Of a stretch of DNA of 64,000 bases, positions 53,472 through 61,607 are shown in pieces. The notes under the pieces were generated by a model. That model did not search any database. It had not been told where the DNA came from and worked only from the letters and a program-made list of their open reading frames with translations. Origin of the DNA: Quatrionicoccus australiensis (lineage in GTDB: Bacteria; Pseudomonadota; Gammaproteobacteria; Burkholderiales; Rhodocyclaceae); contig NZ_JAHBAH010000001.1 of NCBI RefSeq assembly GCF_020510425.1, positions 2,647,001 to 2,711,000 of the forward strand, in the 5' to 3' direction. A program made the translations under genes and the position numbers. Position 1 is the stretch's first letter, and each line of letters begins with the position of its first letter.

Positions 53472-54845
53472 TCATGCCGCGAGCTTTTCGCGCCAGCCGG
53501 GGTAGAGCGCATCGGCATCCTGCGGAAACGATGCAAAGGCGCGCGCGAACTCGTGATGTTCCTTCGCCCAGTCGAGCGGGTCGGCGCCGGCCTTCCAGCA
53601 TTCGTAGGCCTGGCGCAGCGAGCGCGCGCCGGCGGCCGGCGAATCGAGATGGCCGTAGGCGCCGCCGCCGGCCGTGTTGATCACGTTGCCGTGCCCGAGA
53701 TTGGCGAAAAAGCCGGGCAGACGCAGCGCGTTCATGCCGCCCGAGATGATCGGCGTCGTCGGCTTCATACCGTACCACTCCTGGTGATAGGCCGGGCCGG
53801 TGTAGCTGTCGCGCTCGATGATGTAGGCGATGGCGCGGTCGTCCTTGTCGCCCTCCATCTTGCCGTAGCCCATGGTGCCGACGTGGATGCCGGAAGCGCC
53901 CTGCAGGCGGCTCATCTTGGCCAGCACGTAGGCGGTGTAGCCGCGCTTCGACGAAGGCGAGGTGACGGCGCCGTGGCCGGCGCGGTGGTAATGCAGGTAC
54001 TGGTTCGGATACTGGCGGCGTGCCGTGGTGATCATGCCCGGCCCGCCGACGTAGCCGTCGACCAGGAAGGCCAGCTTGTCGGCATCCGGGCCGAAGGTTT
54101 CGAGCGCGAAATCGGCGCGCGCGCACATCTCGAAATGGTCGTCGGCCGTGATGTTCATCGAGAACAGCTTGGCCTCGCCGGTCTCGTCCATGGCGCGCTT
54201 CATCGCATCGTAGACGAGCGGGATGGTCTGCTTGAGCGGCGCGAAGACCTGGTTGCCCTGCGGCTCGTCGTTCTTGATGAAATCGCCGCCCAGCCAGAAC
54301 TCGTAGGCGGCGCGCGCGAAGGGCTCCGGACGCAGGCCGAGCTTGGGCTTGATGATGGTGCCGGCGATGTAGCCGCCATCCCTGACCGGCCGGCCGAGCA
54401 TGCGCCAGAGATCGGCGATGTCCTTGGCCGGGCCGTCGAACAGCTCGATGGCGCGGCGCGGCATGTAGAAGTCGTACATCTTGGCGTGCTCGATGTCGCC
54501 CATGCCCTGGTTGTTGCCTATGGTCAGGGTGAGGAAGGAGGCGAGCATCATGCGCCCGTCCGTCATGTTGCGGTCGAACAGGTCGAGCGGGTAGGCGATG
54601 CGCATCTCCTCGCTCGCCTCGTCGATCAGATAGACCAGCGCATCGACGCCCTTGGTGAAGTCGTCGGTGGTGCACACCTCGACATTGGTCCCGGTCGACG
54701 ACTCGGCGGCAAAATGCGCCGCCGCCTCGAGATAGCCATGCCCGGCCTTGGGTTTCATCTTGTAGGCACACAGGATGTGCCGGCCGCCGGCAATCAGCTC
54801 GGCCTCGCGCAGGCTCAGGTCGGCATAGCGTTTTGATTGGTCCAT
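53472..54845 (-). CDS. cbbM: Ribulose-1,5-bisphosphate carboxylase/oxygenase, form II
   Basis: 457 aa homomeric large subunit that fixes CO2 on ribulose bisphosphate. Active-site residues fall at the same numbers as in Rhodospirillum rubrum: K166 ([10 protein letters not shown]), carbamylated K191 with D193 and E194 ([14 protein letters not shown]), H287 ([10 protein letters not shown]) and loop-6 K329 ([10 protein letters not shown]). No small-subunit gene is near, as expected for form II. Form II has low CO2/O2 specificity and suits low-oxygen, CO2-rich settings. The 196 bp upstream (54846-55041) should hold its CbbR-controlled promoter; an AT-rich TTGACTTTTGTTTATC run is visible near 54910-54935. 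Confidence 0.98.
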   Translation of the reverse strand: MDQSKRYADLSLREAELIAGGRHILCAYKMKPKAGHGYLEAAAHFAAESSTGTNVEVCTTDDFTKGVDALVYLIDEASEEMRIAYPLDLFDRNMTDGRMMLASFLTLTIGNNQGMGDIEHAKMYDFYMPRRAIELFDGPAKDIADLWRMLGRPVRDGGYIAGTIIKPKLGLRPEPFARAAYEFWLGGDFIKNDEPQGNQVFAPLKQTIPLVYDAMKRAMDETGEAKLFSMNITADDHFEMCARADFALETFGPDADKLAFLVDGYVGGPGMITTARRQYPNQYLHYHRAGHGAVTSPSSKRGYTAYVLAKMSRLQGASGIHVGTMGYGKMEGDKDDRAIAYIIERDSYTGPAYHQEWYGMKPTTPIISGGMNALRLPGFFANLGHGNVINTAGGGAYGHLDSPAAGARSLRQAYECWKAGADPLDWAKEHHEFARAFASFPQDADALYPGWREKLAA

Positions 54846-55041
54846 CGTCTCTCTCCTTCAGCGTTGGTCTGGAATGGCTGCGGTGCTGGAAGGAATGCTA
54901 GGGCTGACGATAGATAAACAAAAGTCAAAGGTTTTTACTGGAGTGATCAGGTAGGGCTTATTGTTTTTGGAGGGCAGAGAACGGCCAGGAGCAGACTGTT
55001 CCCCTACGTACGGTAAATGACTGCAAACCGTCAGGTAGCGG

Positions 55042-55893
55042 TCATCGTCCCCAACGATAGATTTCCGTCTGTCGTTTCATTTCGCCTTCTTCCTGCTCAA
55101 TGGTGACGGCAGTTGAGTCCGTCACACATTTCTCCTGGGATGCCTCGGCATCAGCCGGAACGCGTTTCGGTGCCTGATGCCTGGCCTGTTCCTGCGGTGA
55201 TTTGCCATCCCAGGCAAACGGATTCTTGAACGCCGGCGGGTCCGGTAGGCAGTCCAGGGTATAGCTTGGCGGCCAGCCGGTCTCATAGGGCTGGAATGAA
55301 ATCGTCCGCTCGAATATCAGGGGCTGCCCGGTTGGCGTCGGTGGCAGCGGAGGCAAGGATTTGATGGCCTGCCACGCCAATTTCGACGCATTTTCGGAAG
55401 TGGACCACAGCTCCTTGATGTTCGCGAGCGTGCCATCCGGGGCAATCTCGATACGAAAGCGCACCATCCCCTGACCGGGCCCTTCGACTGCCGTGCCCAT
55501 CATGCTGCGCACCAGCTGCCCCCAATTGTTTCGATAACGCTTGCTGTTCTTGAGCTTGTAGGTCGACGCCACTTGCCACTCTTCTGCACTCGGTGGCGGC
55601 GGTGCCTCCAGTGAAGCCGGGGTCTTGGCTGATGGGACGACTAATACCTCTGGTGCCGATACCGGGTTTGCCTCACGTGGCGGTGTCGTAGTTGGCGGCG
55701 CAGATGCACTGGGTTTCGCAGGCTTCGGCGGAGGTGGTGCAGGCAACTCCTGAACGTCCTCCCGAACTTGGGCTGCAATCCGGATTTCGATGGTTTCAGG
55801 GTTCTTCGCAATCTTCAATGCGTCGAGCTGCCATCCTGCGACCAGGACGGCATGCAGCGCCAGCGACAGCAGGAGCGGGATGCTCAACTTCAT
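55042..55893 (-). CDS. TonB-like periplasm-spanning protein
   Basis: 283 aa. An N-terminal membrane helix (KLSIPLLLSLALHAVLVAGW) with the His seen in TonB, a proline-rich span (PAPPPPKPAKPSASAPPTTTPP), then a TonB C-terminal-like domain (YRNNWGQLVRSMMGTAVEGPGQGMVRFRIEIAPDGTLANIKELWSTS). About 90 further residues follow with two Cys and no known domain. No ExbB/ExbD is adjacent. The ATG at 55893 is chosen; a GTG two codons earlier is possible. Divergent from the ArsR-rhodanese gene. Confidence 0.78.
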   Translation of the reverse strand: MKLSIPLLLSLALHAVLVAGWQLDALKIAKNPETIEIRIAAQVREDVQELPAPPPPKPAKPSASAPPTTTPPREANPVSAPEVLVVPSAKTPASLEAPPPPSAEEWQVASTYKLKNSKRYRNNWGQLVRSMMGTAVEGPGQGMVRFRIEIAPDGTLANIKELWSTSENASKLAWQAIKSLPPLPPTPTGQPLIFERTISFQPYETGWPPSYTLDCLPDPPAFKNPFAWDGKSPQEQARHQAPKRVPADAEASQEKCVTDSTAVTIEQEEGEMKRQTEIYRWGR

Positions 55894-55971
55894 ATGCACG
55901 CCACCGTTTCAGGCTGTGCCATGCATGGTTGATTCCGCGAAATATTTCCAACTGAGCATCGATGTTTACAA

Positions 55972-55995
55972 ACAATCCAATAATCGTTAGATTGT
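55972..55995. promoter_or_regulatory. Inverted repeat overlapping the ArsR-rhodanese start region
   Basis: ACAATC-12 bp-GATTGT, perfect 6-bp arms, ending 4 bp before the ATG at 56000. Probable operator for the regulator it precedes, able to control this operon and perhaps the divergent TonB-like gene. Confidence 0.6.
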
Positions 55996-55999
55996 AATC

Positions 56000-56659
56000 A
56001 TGAAACCAACCATTACCAAGTCCTACCTCTATGAACACGTTGCCCGCATCGGCAAGGCGATTTCCAGCCCCAAGCGTCTGGAGCTCATCGAACTGCTCGC
56101 GCAAGGCGAGAAGACCGTCGAGACCTTGGCCGAACAGGCCCGCATCGACATGCGTCTGGCCAGTGCTCATTTGCGCGCTCTCCGCGAAGCCCGCCTGGTC
56201 GAAACCCGCCGTGAAGGCAAGTTCATCCACTACCGCTTGAGCGGCCCGGATGTGGCCCAGTTGTGGGTCAACGTCCGTGAAGTGGCCGAGGAACATCTCG
56301 TCGAATTGCGGGTAGCGCTCGACCAGATGGCGGCTTCACCCGATGCTCTATCGTCCGAAAGCCGTGAGAGCTTGCTGGCCAAGGCACGCAGTGGCGACAT
56401 CGTGGTTATCGACGTTCGCCCGGAAGCGGAATACGTCGCCGGTCACCTGCCGTTTGCTCGTTCGCTGCCCTTGGCCGAACTGGAGAAGCGACTGGCAGAC
56501 CTCCCTGCCGGCAAGGAAGTCGTCGCCTACTGCCGGGGGCCGTTCTGCCTGATGTCCGACGAAGCCGTGAAGCTGCTGCGTCAGCGCGGCTACACCGCCC
56601 ACAAGATTACCGATGGCGTCAGCGAATGGCGTGCTGGCGGCCTGCCCATCGAGAACTGA
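56000..56659 (+). CDS. ArsR-type HTH regulator fused to a rhodanese domain
   Basis: 219 aa. Residues about 1-100 are an ArsR winged helix (ISSPKRLELIELLAQGEKTVETLAEQARID, LRALREARLVETRREGKFIHYRL). Residues about 120-217 are a rhodanese domain with VVIDVRPEAEYVAGHLPFA and an active-site loop YCRGPFCLMSDEA, whose Cys could carry a persulfide. Such fusions are thought to sense sulfur species or redox state. No ribosome site precedes the ATG, which sits 4 bp after the palindrome, so the mRNA may be leaderless. First of four co-directional genes. Confidence 0.9.
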   Translation: MKPTITKSYLYEHVARIGKAISSPKRLELIELLAQGEKTVETLAEQARIDMRLASAHLRALREARLVETRREGKFIHYRLSGPDVAQLWVNVREVAEEHLVELRVALDQMAASPDALSSESRESLLAKARSGDIVVIDVRPEAEYVAGHLPFARSLPLAELEKRLADLPAGKEVVAYCRGPFCLMSDEAVKLLRQRGYTAHKITDGVSEWRAGGLPIEN

Positions 56660-56687
56660 AGTAAAAACCACACAGAGGAGACAACTC

Positions 56688-57128
56688 GTGAAGCATCTAT
56701 CCATCTTCGCCTTGTTCGGCACCCTGGCTTTTGCGGCCATGGCGGCTGATGTATCGATGGCCGTTCCCGGTGCCCAGGGCGCCAATGGCCAGAAGGTACT
56801 GACCTTCATCGCCAAGGACCCGCCAGGCCAGCGTTGCAACGGCAACCTCCAGGTTGCTGCCGAGGTTGCCAACACCTACCGCGTCCCCATCCAGTTGCTG
56901 CCTTCCAGCCTGGCCCCCGGACTGCCAGCACCGGCCGTCTTCTACGGTACCCAGCTCATCGTCGCTGATGGCAAGGATTTCAACGGTGCCGCCAGCTACC
57001 AGATTGTTGCCGATGTCCTCGACATGGAGAGCGTCCCGAAACAGGCCAAGTCGGGCCTGCTCTTCCAGGACGGTGTACGCAAGGATTTCGATGCCCTGAA
57101 GGCCACCATCAAGGCCGGGGGCAAATAG
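56688..57128 (+). CDS. Secreted protein of unknown function in the rhodanese/DsrE operon
   Basis: 146 aa from a GTG at 56688 with AGAGGAGA eight bases upstream. Signal peptide (KHLSIFALFGTLAFAAMAA); the mature part reads VLTFIAKDPPGQRCNGNLQVAAEVANTY, then IQLLPSSLAPGLPAPAVFYGTQLIVADG. One Cys and a conserved-looking Pro before AVFY suggest a thioredoxin-like fold, but there is no CxxC. An in-frame ATG at 56613 lies within the previous gene and gives no signal peptide. The function is probably tied to its sulfur-type neighbours. Confidence 0.72.
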   Translation: MKHLSIFALFGTLAFAAMAADVSMAVPGAQGANGQKVLTFIAKDPPGQRCNGNLQVAAEVANTYRVPIQLLPSSLAPGLPAPAVFYGTQLIVADGKDFNGAASYQIVADVLDMESVPKQAKSGLLFQDGVRKDFDALKATIKAGGK

Positions 57129-57157
57129 CTTTTTCAATCACGCACAGGGAGCCCACC

Positions 57158-57499
57158 ATGAATACGCTGTTCATTCTCAATGATGCACCATACGGCTCGG
57201 AACGCAGCTACAACGCCCTGCGCCTGGCTCGCCAGCTTGGCAAGATGGAAGGTGAGACGGTACGCGTCTTCCTGATGGGTGACGCGGTCGCCTGCGCCAA
57301 GAGCGGCCAGAAGGTGCCCGAAGGCTATTACAACGCCGGAGATATGGTGCGCATGGTCGGCGGTGAGGTAGGTCTTTGCGGCACCTGCATGGACGCTCGC
57401 GGCATGAGTATCGACCAAGTGGTTGAAGGGGCTCGCCGCAGCACCTTGAAGGAACTGGCCGAATGGACGGCAGCTGCTGACAAGGTTCTGGTGTTCTGA
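57158..57499 (+). CDS. DsrE-family protein
   Basis: 113 aa. FILNDAPYGSERSYNALRLARQL and VRVFLMGDAVACAKSGQKVPEGYYN are typical of the DsrE/YchN family, and a CGTC motif lies in GEVGLCGTCMDARGM, at the place of the DsrE active Cys. Such proteins relay sulfur atoms. A good ribosome site (CAGGGAG) precedes the ATG; the next gene starts 2 bp after the stop. Confidence 0.87.
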   Translation: MNTLFILNDAPYGSERSYNALRLARQLGKMEGETVRVFLMGDAVACAKSGQKVPEGYYNAGDMVRMVGGEVGLCGTCMDARGMSIDQVVEGARRSTLKELAEWTAAADKVLVF

Positions 57500-57501
57500 G
57501 T

Positions 57502-58086
57502 ATGAAGGGACGTGAAAGCGGTATGCCGGACGAGGCCTACTGGGACTCGTTCTTTCAGCCAGAGGGCATTCTCGACCGACTGCTGGTTAGCCAAGGGGGC
57601 TGCTACAACCTGGTCGAATTCGGCTGTGGCTACGGCACGTTTAGTCTTCCAGCAGCAAAGCGTACGCGAGGCACGGTCACTGCACTGGACATCGAGCCTG
57701 TGATGGTTGAGTTGGTGGCTGAACGAGCCAAGGCTGATGGCCTGCTTAATGTGCGAACCGAGCTGCGTGACTTTGTTGAGCACGGCACAGGCGTACCCGA
57801 CTGCTCACAGGGACACGCGATGGTTTTCAACCTTCTTCACATTGAAGACCCGCAGACCCTTCTGCGTGAAGCCTATCGAACGCTTCGACCGGGTGCCATT
57901 CTCTCGGTGATTCACTGGCGCAGTGACATTGAGACACCTCGTGGGCCACCCCTGGACATTCGGCCGAAGCCCGAACAATGTGCTTCCTGGCTATCCGAAA
58001 CTGGGTTTGATTCGGTGGTTCATGTGGACCTGGGAGCAAGTGCGCCCTACCACTTTGGCTTGTTAGCGCAGCGGCCGTTGGCTTGA
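57502..58086 (+). CDS. Class I SAM-dependent methyltransferase
   Basis: 194 aa. SAM site VEFGCGYGTFSLPAA, acidic ribose-binding VTALDIEPVMVEL, then HAMVFNLLHIEDPQTLLREAYRTLRPGAILSVIHW, the ordinary methyltransferase pattern. The substrate is unknown; co-transcription with DsrE suggests a sulfur, arsenic or thiol substrate. A second ATG at 57523 is a possible start. Confidence 0.85.
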   Translation: MKGRESGMPDEAYWDSFFQPEGILDRLLVSQGGCYNLVEFGCGYGTFSLPAAKRTRGTVTALDIEPVMVELVAERAKADGLLNVRTELRDFVEHGTGVPDCSQGHAMVFNLLHIEDPQTLLREAYRTLRPGAILSVIHWRSDIETPRGPPLDIRPKPEQCASWLSETGFDSVVHVDLGASAPYHFGLLAQRPLA

Positions 58087-58136
58087 GCCATGAAATACAA
58101 AGGGCACCGGTGGCTACCGATGCCCGTAATTGATGC

Positions 58137-58484
58137 TCAGCGGTTCGGTCCCGGCCCCATTCCTCCGCCGGGCCCCATGCCACCCATGCCACCGCCCGGT
58201 CCCATGCCGCGACCTTGTCCGCTTCCTTGAGCGGGCGGCGTATCTGGCAAGGTCACGCCTTGTTGCTTGGCACGCAATTGCATCTGTTCATGATGTTGCA
58301 GGCGGACTTGCTCACGCTCTTCAGCGGTTTTTGCCGCCTGCAGCTTGTTGCGATGCTCAATACGTTCCTGATTGGTCATCAATTGGCTGCCGTAAATGGG
58401 GGCATCAGTAGCAAAGGAAGCAGTAGATGCCATCAAACCCAGTGCGATAGCAGACAGAGTAATTTTCAAAGTGCTCTTGGTCAT
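58137..58484 (-). CDS. Secreted small protein with Gly/Met-rich tail
   Basis: 115 aa. Signal peptide (STLKITLSAIALGLMASTASFA), then YGSQLMTNQERIEHRNKLQAAKT and REQVRLQHHEQMQLRAKQQGVTLPD, a helical His/Met-containing region, and a low-complexity GGGMGPG tail. The helical motif recurs in proteobacterial periplasmic proteins of unknown function, some near metal genes. The ATG at 58484 (MTKSTLKITL) is chosen because it starts the signal peptide. Convergent with the methyltransferase. Confidence 0.78.
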   Translation of the reverse strand: MTKSTLKITLSAIALGLMASTASFATDAPIYGSQLMTNQERIEHRNKLQAAKTAEEREQVRLQHHEQMQLRAKQQGVTLPDTPPAQGSGQGRGMGPGGGMGGMGPGGGMGPGPNR

Positions 58485-58711
58485 TTTGCTCTCCCAAACA
58501 GCTAATTCATCAAGGCTGTGAATACCTTCAACCATCATGACGAGGTGTTTTTCCATCCCGTCACTTCAGTTATAGCCGCAATTACAGATAAATCCGGCGT
58601 TGCAACAAACAGTTGCAATTGGCGTAAGGGTGAGCGGCTGTAGTCAGCAGTTAGCCAGGAAGCAGACGTAAATAATGGGAGTGTTGAATGACAGCAACGG
58701 GCACGTTGCAG

Positions 58712-59407
58712 TCACCCCAACCCCTCCAGCCTCTCCCCCGCCAAATCCCCCTCCACCCGCCACGCCCCGTTGAAATCCTCGTCGGCGGTGTATTCCCCCG
58801 GCGTGACTAGGCAGCGCAGGCCGGCGGTCAACGCGGCTTGCAGGCCGTTTTTCGAGTCTTCGATGGCGAGGCAGTTCGCGGCCGGTAGCGCCAGGCGTTC
58901 GAGAACCCAGCGGTAAATGTCGGGGGCGGGTTTCTTGTTGGGGACGCAGTCGCCGGCCCCGATGACTTCGAACCAGCCGGGCGCGTCCGGGCCGAGGCTG
59001 GCGCGCAATAAGGCGGTGACGTTTTCCGGCGAGGTGGTGGTGGCGATGGCGAGGCGCAGGCCGGCGCTGCGGGCGGCGGCGATCAGCTCGGCGACGCCGG
59101 GGCGCAGCGGCAGTTGGCCGGCGGCGACGCGCTGCAGGTAATGCGCGGTCTTGGCGGCGTGCAGGCTCTTGATCTGGGCGGCGAAGTCGGGGCGCGCGGC
59201 GCAGGCCGGATCGTGGCGTTCGGCGTAGTGGCGGATGCGCTCCTTGCCGCCGGTGACGGCGAGCAGTTCGCCGTACCGTTTTTCATCCCAGTGCCAGGCC
59301 AGGCCGAACTCGGCGAAGGCGGCGTTGAAGGCGGGGCGATGGCCGTCGCGCTCGGTTTCGGCGAGCGTGCCGTCGACATCGAAGATCAGGGCGTGCAGGC
59401 GGTTCAT
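58712..59407 (-). CDS. cbbY: HAD-family phosphatase CbbY
   Basis: 231 aa. HAD motifs are LIFDVDGTLAETE (nucleophile Asp), IATTTSPENV (motif II Thr), NKKPAPDIY (Lys) and CLAIEDSKNGLQAAL (motif IV). CbbY removes xylulose-1,5-bisphosphate, a RuBisCO inhibitor. Divergent from fbp in the Calvin gene region, which supports this over a general phosphatase. The stretch 58485-58711 has no gene. Confidence 0.92.
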   Translation of the reverse strand: MNRLHALIFDVDGTLAETERDGHRPAFNAAFAEFGLAWHWDEKRYGELLAVTGGKERIRHYAERHDPACAARPDFAAQIKSLHAAKTAHYLQRVAAGQLPLRPGVAELIAAARSAGLRLAIATTTSPENVTALLRASLGPDAPGWFEVIGAGDCVPNKKPAPDIYRWVLERLALPAANCLAIEDSKNGLQAALTAGLRCLVTPGEYTADEDFNGAWRVEGDLAGERLEGLG

Positions 59408-59454
59408 GCCGGCGACGATAGCGCGCCGCGCGCCGGCGGCGCCAGTCAGGATTG

Positions 59455-59497
59455 CTGAAGGGCGGATTCAGCGTCGCTTTATTCAGCGATCACTGAA
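59455..59497. promoter_or_regulatory. Candidate CbbR operator between cbbY and fbp
   Basis: Four half-sites: CTGAA-7 bp-TTCAG (59455-59471) and TTCAG-6 bp-CTGAA (59482-59497). Located 48 bp from the cbbY start and about 95 bp from the fbp start, the usual range for a LysR-type regulator controlling both directions. The identity of the binding protein is inference. Confidence 0.45.
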
Positions 59498-59589
59498 GCG
59501 GTTGGTAAAAAATACTGACTGTTGCTTAACAAAGAATACACATATTGTCGCTTCCATCGCAGCACAAAAATAACGATGGAGACAACATC

Positions 59590-60690
59590 ATGCAATTCGG
59601 ACGAACGACGCTTTCCAAGTTTGTCATCGAGCAGACGCGCGTCCAGCACGCCCAGCTCGGGGCGCTGCTGATCGACGTGGCGGCGGCGGTGAAGACCATC
59701 TCGGCGCTGGTCGGCAAGGGCGCCCTGAGCGGTTTTGCCGGCGTGCTGGAGTCGACCAACGTGCAGGGCGAGGTGCAGAAGAAACTCGACGTGCTGACCA
59801 ACGAGGCGATGCTGCGCCATTGCGAGTGGGGCGGCCAGCTGGCCGGCATGGCGTCGGAGGAGATGGACGAGCCCTACGCGATTCCCGCCGACTATCCGCG
59901 CGGCCGCTACCTGCTGCTGTTCGATCCGCTCGACGGTTCGTCGAACAGCGACGTCAATGTCTCGGTCGGGACCATTTTCTCGATTTTGCAGCGGTCGACC
60001 CTGGATCCAGCCGTTGATTCTATGGATGCCGGGGACGCCGAAAATGCCGATTTCCTGCGCCCCGGTCTCGAACAGGTGGCTGCCGGCTACGCCATCTATG
60101 GTCCGGCGACGATGATGGTGCTGACCCTGGGCAACGGTACGCATGCCTTCACGCTCGACCGCGAGAGCGGCAATTTCATCCTGACCCACCCGAATATCCG
60201 CATTCCCGAGGAGACGCGCGAGTTCGCGATCAATACCTCGAACGAGCGCTTCTGGGAGCCGCCGGTGCAGCGCTACGTCGCCGAGTGCAAGGCCGGGCGC
60301 AGCGGCGTGCGCGGTGCCGATTTCAACATGCGCTGGATCGCCTCGCTGGTCGCCGAGGTACATCGCATCCTGATGCGCGGCGGCATCTTCATGTATCCCA
60401 AGGACAACAAGGACCTGGCCAAGCCGGGCCGGCTGCGCCTGCTTTACGAGGCCAATCCGATGGCGATGCTGGTCGAGCAGGCGGGCGGCGCGGCCAGCAC
60501 GGGCCGGGCGCGCATTCTCGAAGTGATGCCGGACGGCCTGCACCAGCGCATCCCGGTGATTCTCGGTTCGCGCCAGGAGGTCGAGCGCGTCGCGCGCTAC
60601 CACGCCGAGTACGACGCCGGTACCGACCGCCCCTTCGTCTCGCCGCTGTTCGCCGAGCGCTCGCTGTTCCGCGACGAATCGCGCGGCTGA
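59590..60690 (+). CDS. fbp: Fructose-1,6-bisphosphatase class I
   Basis: 366 aa. Hydrolyses fructose-1,6-bisphosphate in the Calvin cycle and gluconeogenesis. Metal and substrate motifs are [23 protein letters not shown] and [19 protein letters not shown]. The ATG at 59590 has GGAGAC before it; upstream in-frame sequence to 59545 is leader. First gene of fbp-prk-tkt-gap. Confidence 0.97.
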   Translation: MQFGRTTLSKFVIEQTRVQHAQLGALLIDVAAAVKTISALVGKGALSGFAGVLESTNVQGEVQKKLDVLTNEAMLRHCEWGGQLAGMASEEMDEPYAIPADYPRGRYLLLFDPLDGSSNSDVNVSVGTIFSILQRSTLDPAVDSMDAGDAENADFLRPGLEQVAAGYAIYGPATMMVLTLGNGTHAFTLDRESGNFILTHPNIRIPEETREFAINTSNERFWEPPVQRYVAECKAGRSGVRGADFNMRWIASLVAEVHRILMRGGIFMYPKDNKDLAKPGRLRLLYEANPMAMLVEQAGGAASTGRARILEVMPDGLHQRIPVILGSRQEVERVARYHAEYDAGTDRPFVSPLFAERSLFRDESRG

Positions 60691-60713
60691 ATTCATCGTC
60701 CAGGGAGAACGCC

Positions 60714-61586
60714 ATGTCCGTCAAACACCCCATCATCGCCATCACCGGTTCTTCCGGCGCCGGCACCAGCACGGTGATGCAGAGCTTCCAGCACATCTTC
60801 CGGCGCGAGCAGCTCAAGGCGCAGATCGTCGAGGGCGATTCCTTCCACCGCTACGACCGGCTCGCCATGCGCGCCGAGATGAAGGCGCAGGAAGAGCGCG
60901 GCAATCTCAACTTCAGCCATTTCGGGCCGGAAGCCAACCTGCTCGAGGAATTGCAGGATCTCTTCGTCAGCTACGGCAGGACGGGCTCCGGCCAGGTCCG
61001 CAAGTACCTGCACGATGCCGGCGAGGCCGAACCCTGGGGGCAGGAGCCCGGCACATTCACGCCGTGGGGCGAAATCGCCGCCGACACCGACCTGATGTTC
61101 TACGAAGGCCTGCACGGCGCCTGGGCCGGCAACGGCATCGACATCGCGGCGCAGGTCGACCTCTGCGTCGGCGTCGTGCCCATCATCAACCTGGAGTGGA
61201 TCCAGAAACTGCACCGCGACCAGAAGATGCGCGGCTATTCGCAGGAGGCGGTGACCGACACCATCCTGCGGCGCATGCCCGACTACGTCAGCCACCTGTG
61301 CCCGCAGTTCAGCCGCACGCACGTCAATTTCCAGCGCGTGCCGATTGTCGATACCTCGAATCCCTTCATCGCGCGCGACATCCCGAGCGCCGACGAAAGC
61401 ATGGTGGTGATCCGCTTCGCCAACCCCAAGGGCATCGACTTCCAGTACCTGCTCGGCATCCTGCACGGCTCGATGCTGACCCGGCCGAATACGCTGGTCG
61501 TGCCCGGCGGCAAGATGGGGCTGGCCATGCAGATGATTTTCACGCCGATGATCCTGCGTCTGATGGACCAGAAGCGCCGCGCCTGA
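60714..61586 (+). CDS. cbbP: Phosphoribulokinase
   Basis: 290 aa, the proteobacterial class. Makes ribulose-1,5-bisphosphate, the RuBisCO substrate. The P-loop is AITGSSGAGTSTVMQSF; also VEGDSFHRYDRLAMRAEMK and DLMFYEGLHGAWAGNGIDIAAQVD. The ATG at 60714 is preceded by CAGGGAGAA. Follows fbp by 23 bp. Confidence 0.97.
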   Translation: MSVKHPIIAITGSSGAGTSTVMQSFQHIFRREQLKAQIVEGDSFHRYDRLAMRAEMKAQEERGNLNFSHFGPEANLLEELQDLFVSYGRTGSGQVRKYLHDAGEAEPWGQEPGTFTPWGEIAADTDLMFYEGLHGAWAGNGIDIAAQVDLCVGVVPIINLEWIQKLHRDQKMRGYSQEAVTDTILRRMPDYVSHLCPQFSRTHVNFQRVPIVDTSNPFIARDIPSADESMVVIRFANPKGIDFQYLLGILHGSMLTRPNTLVVPGGKMGLAMQMIFTPMILRLMDQKRRA

Positions 61587-61607
61587 TTCGAAAAAAGGGA
61601 GAGAGAC

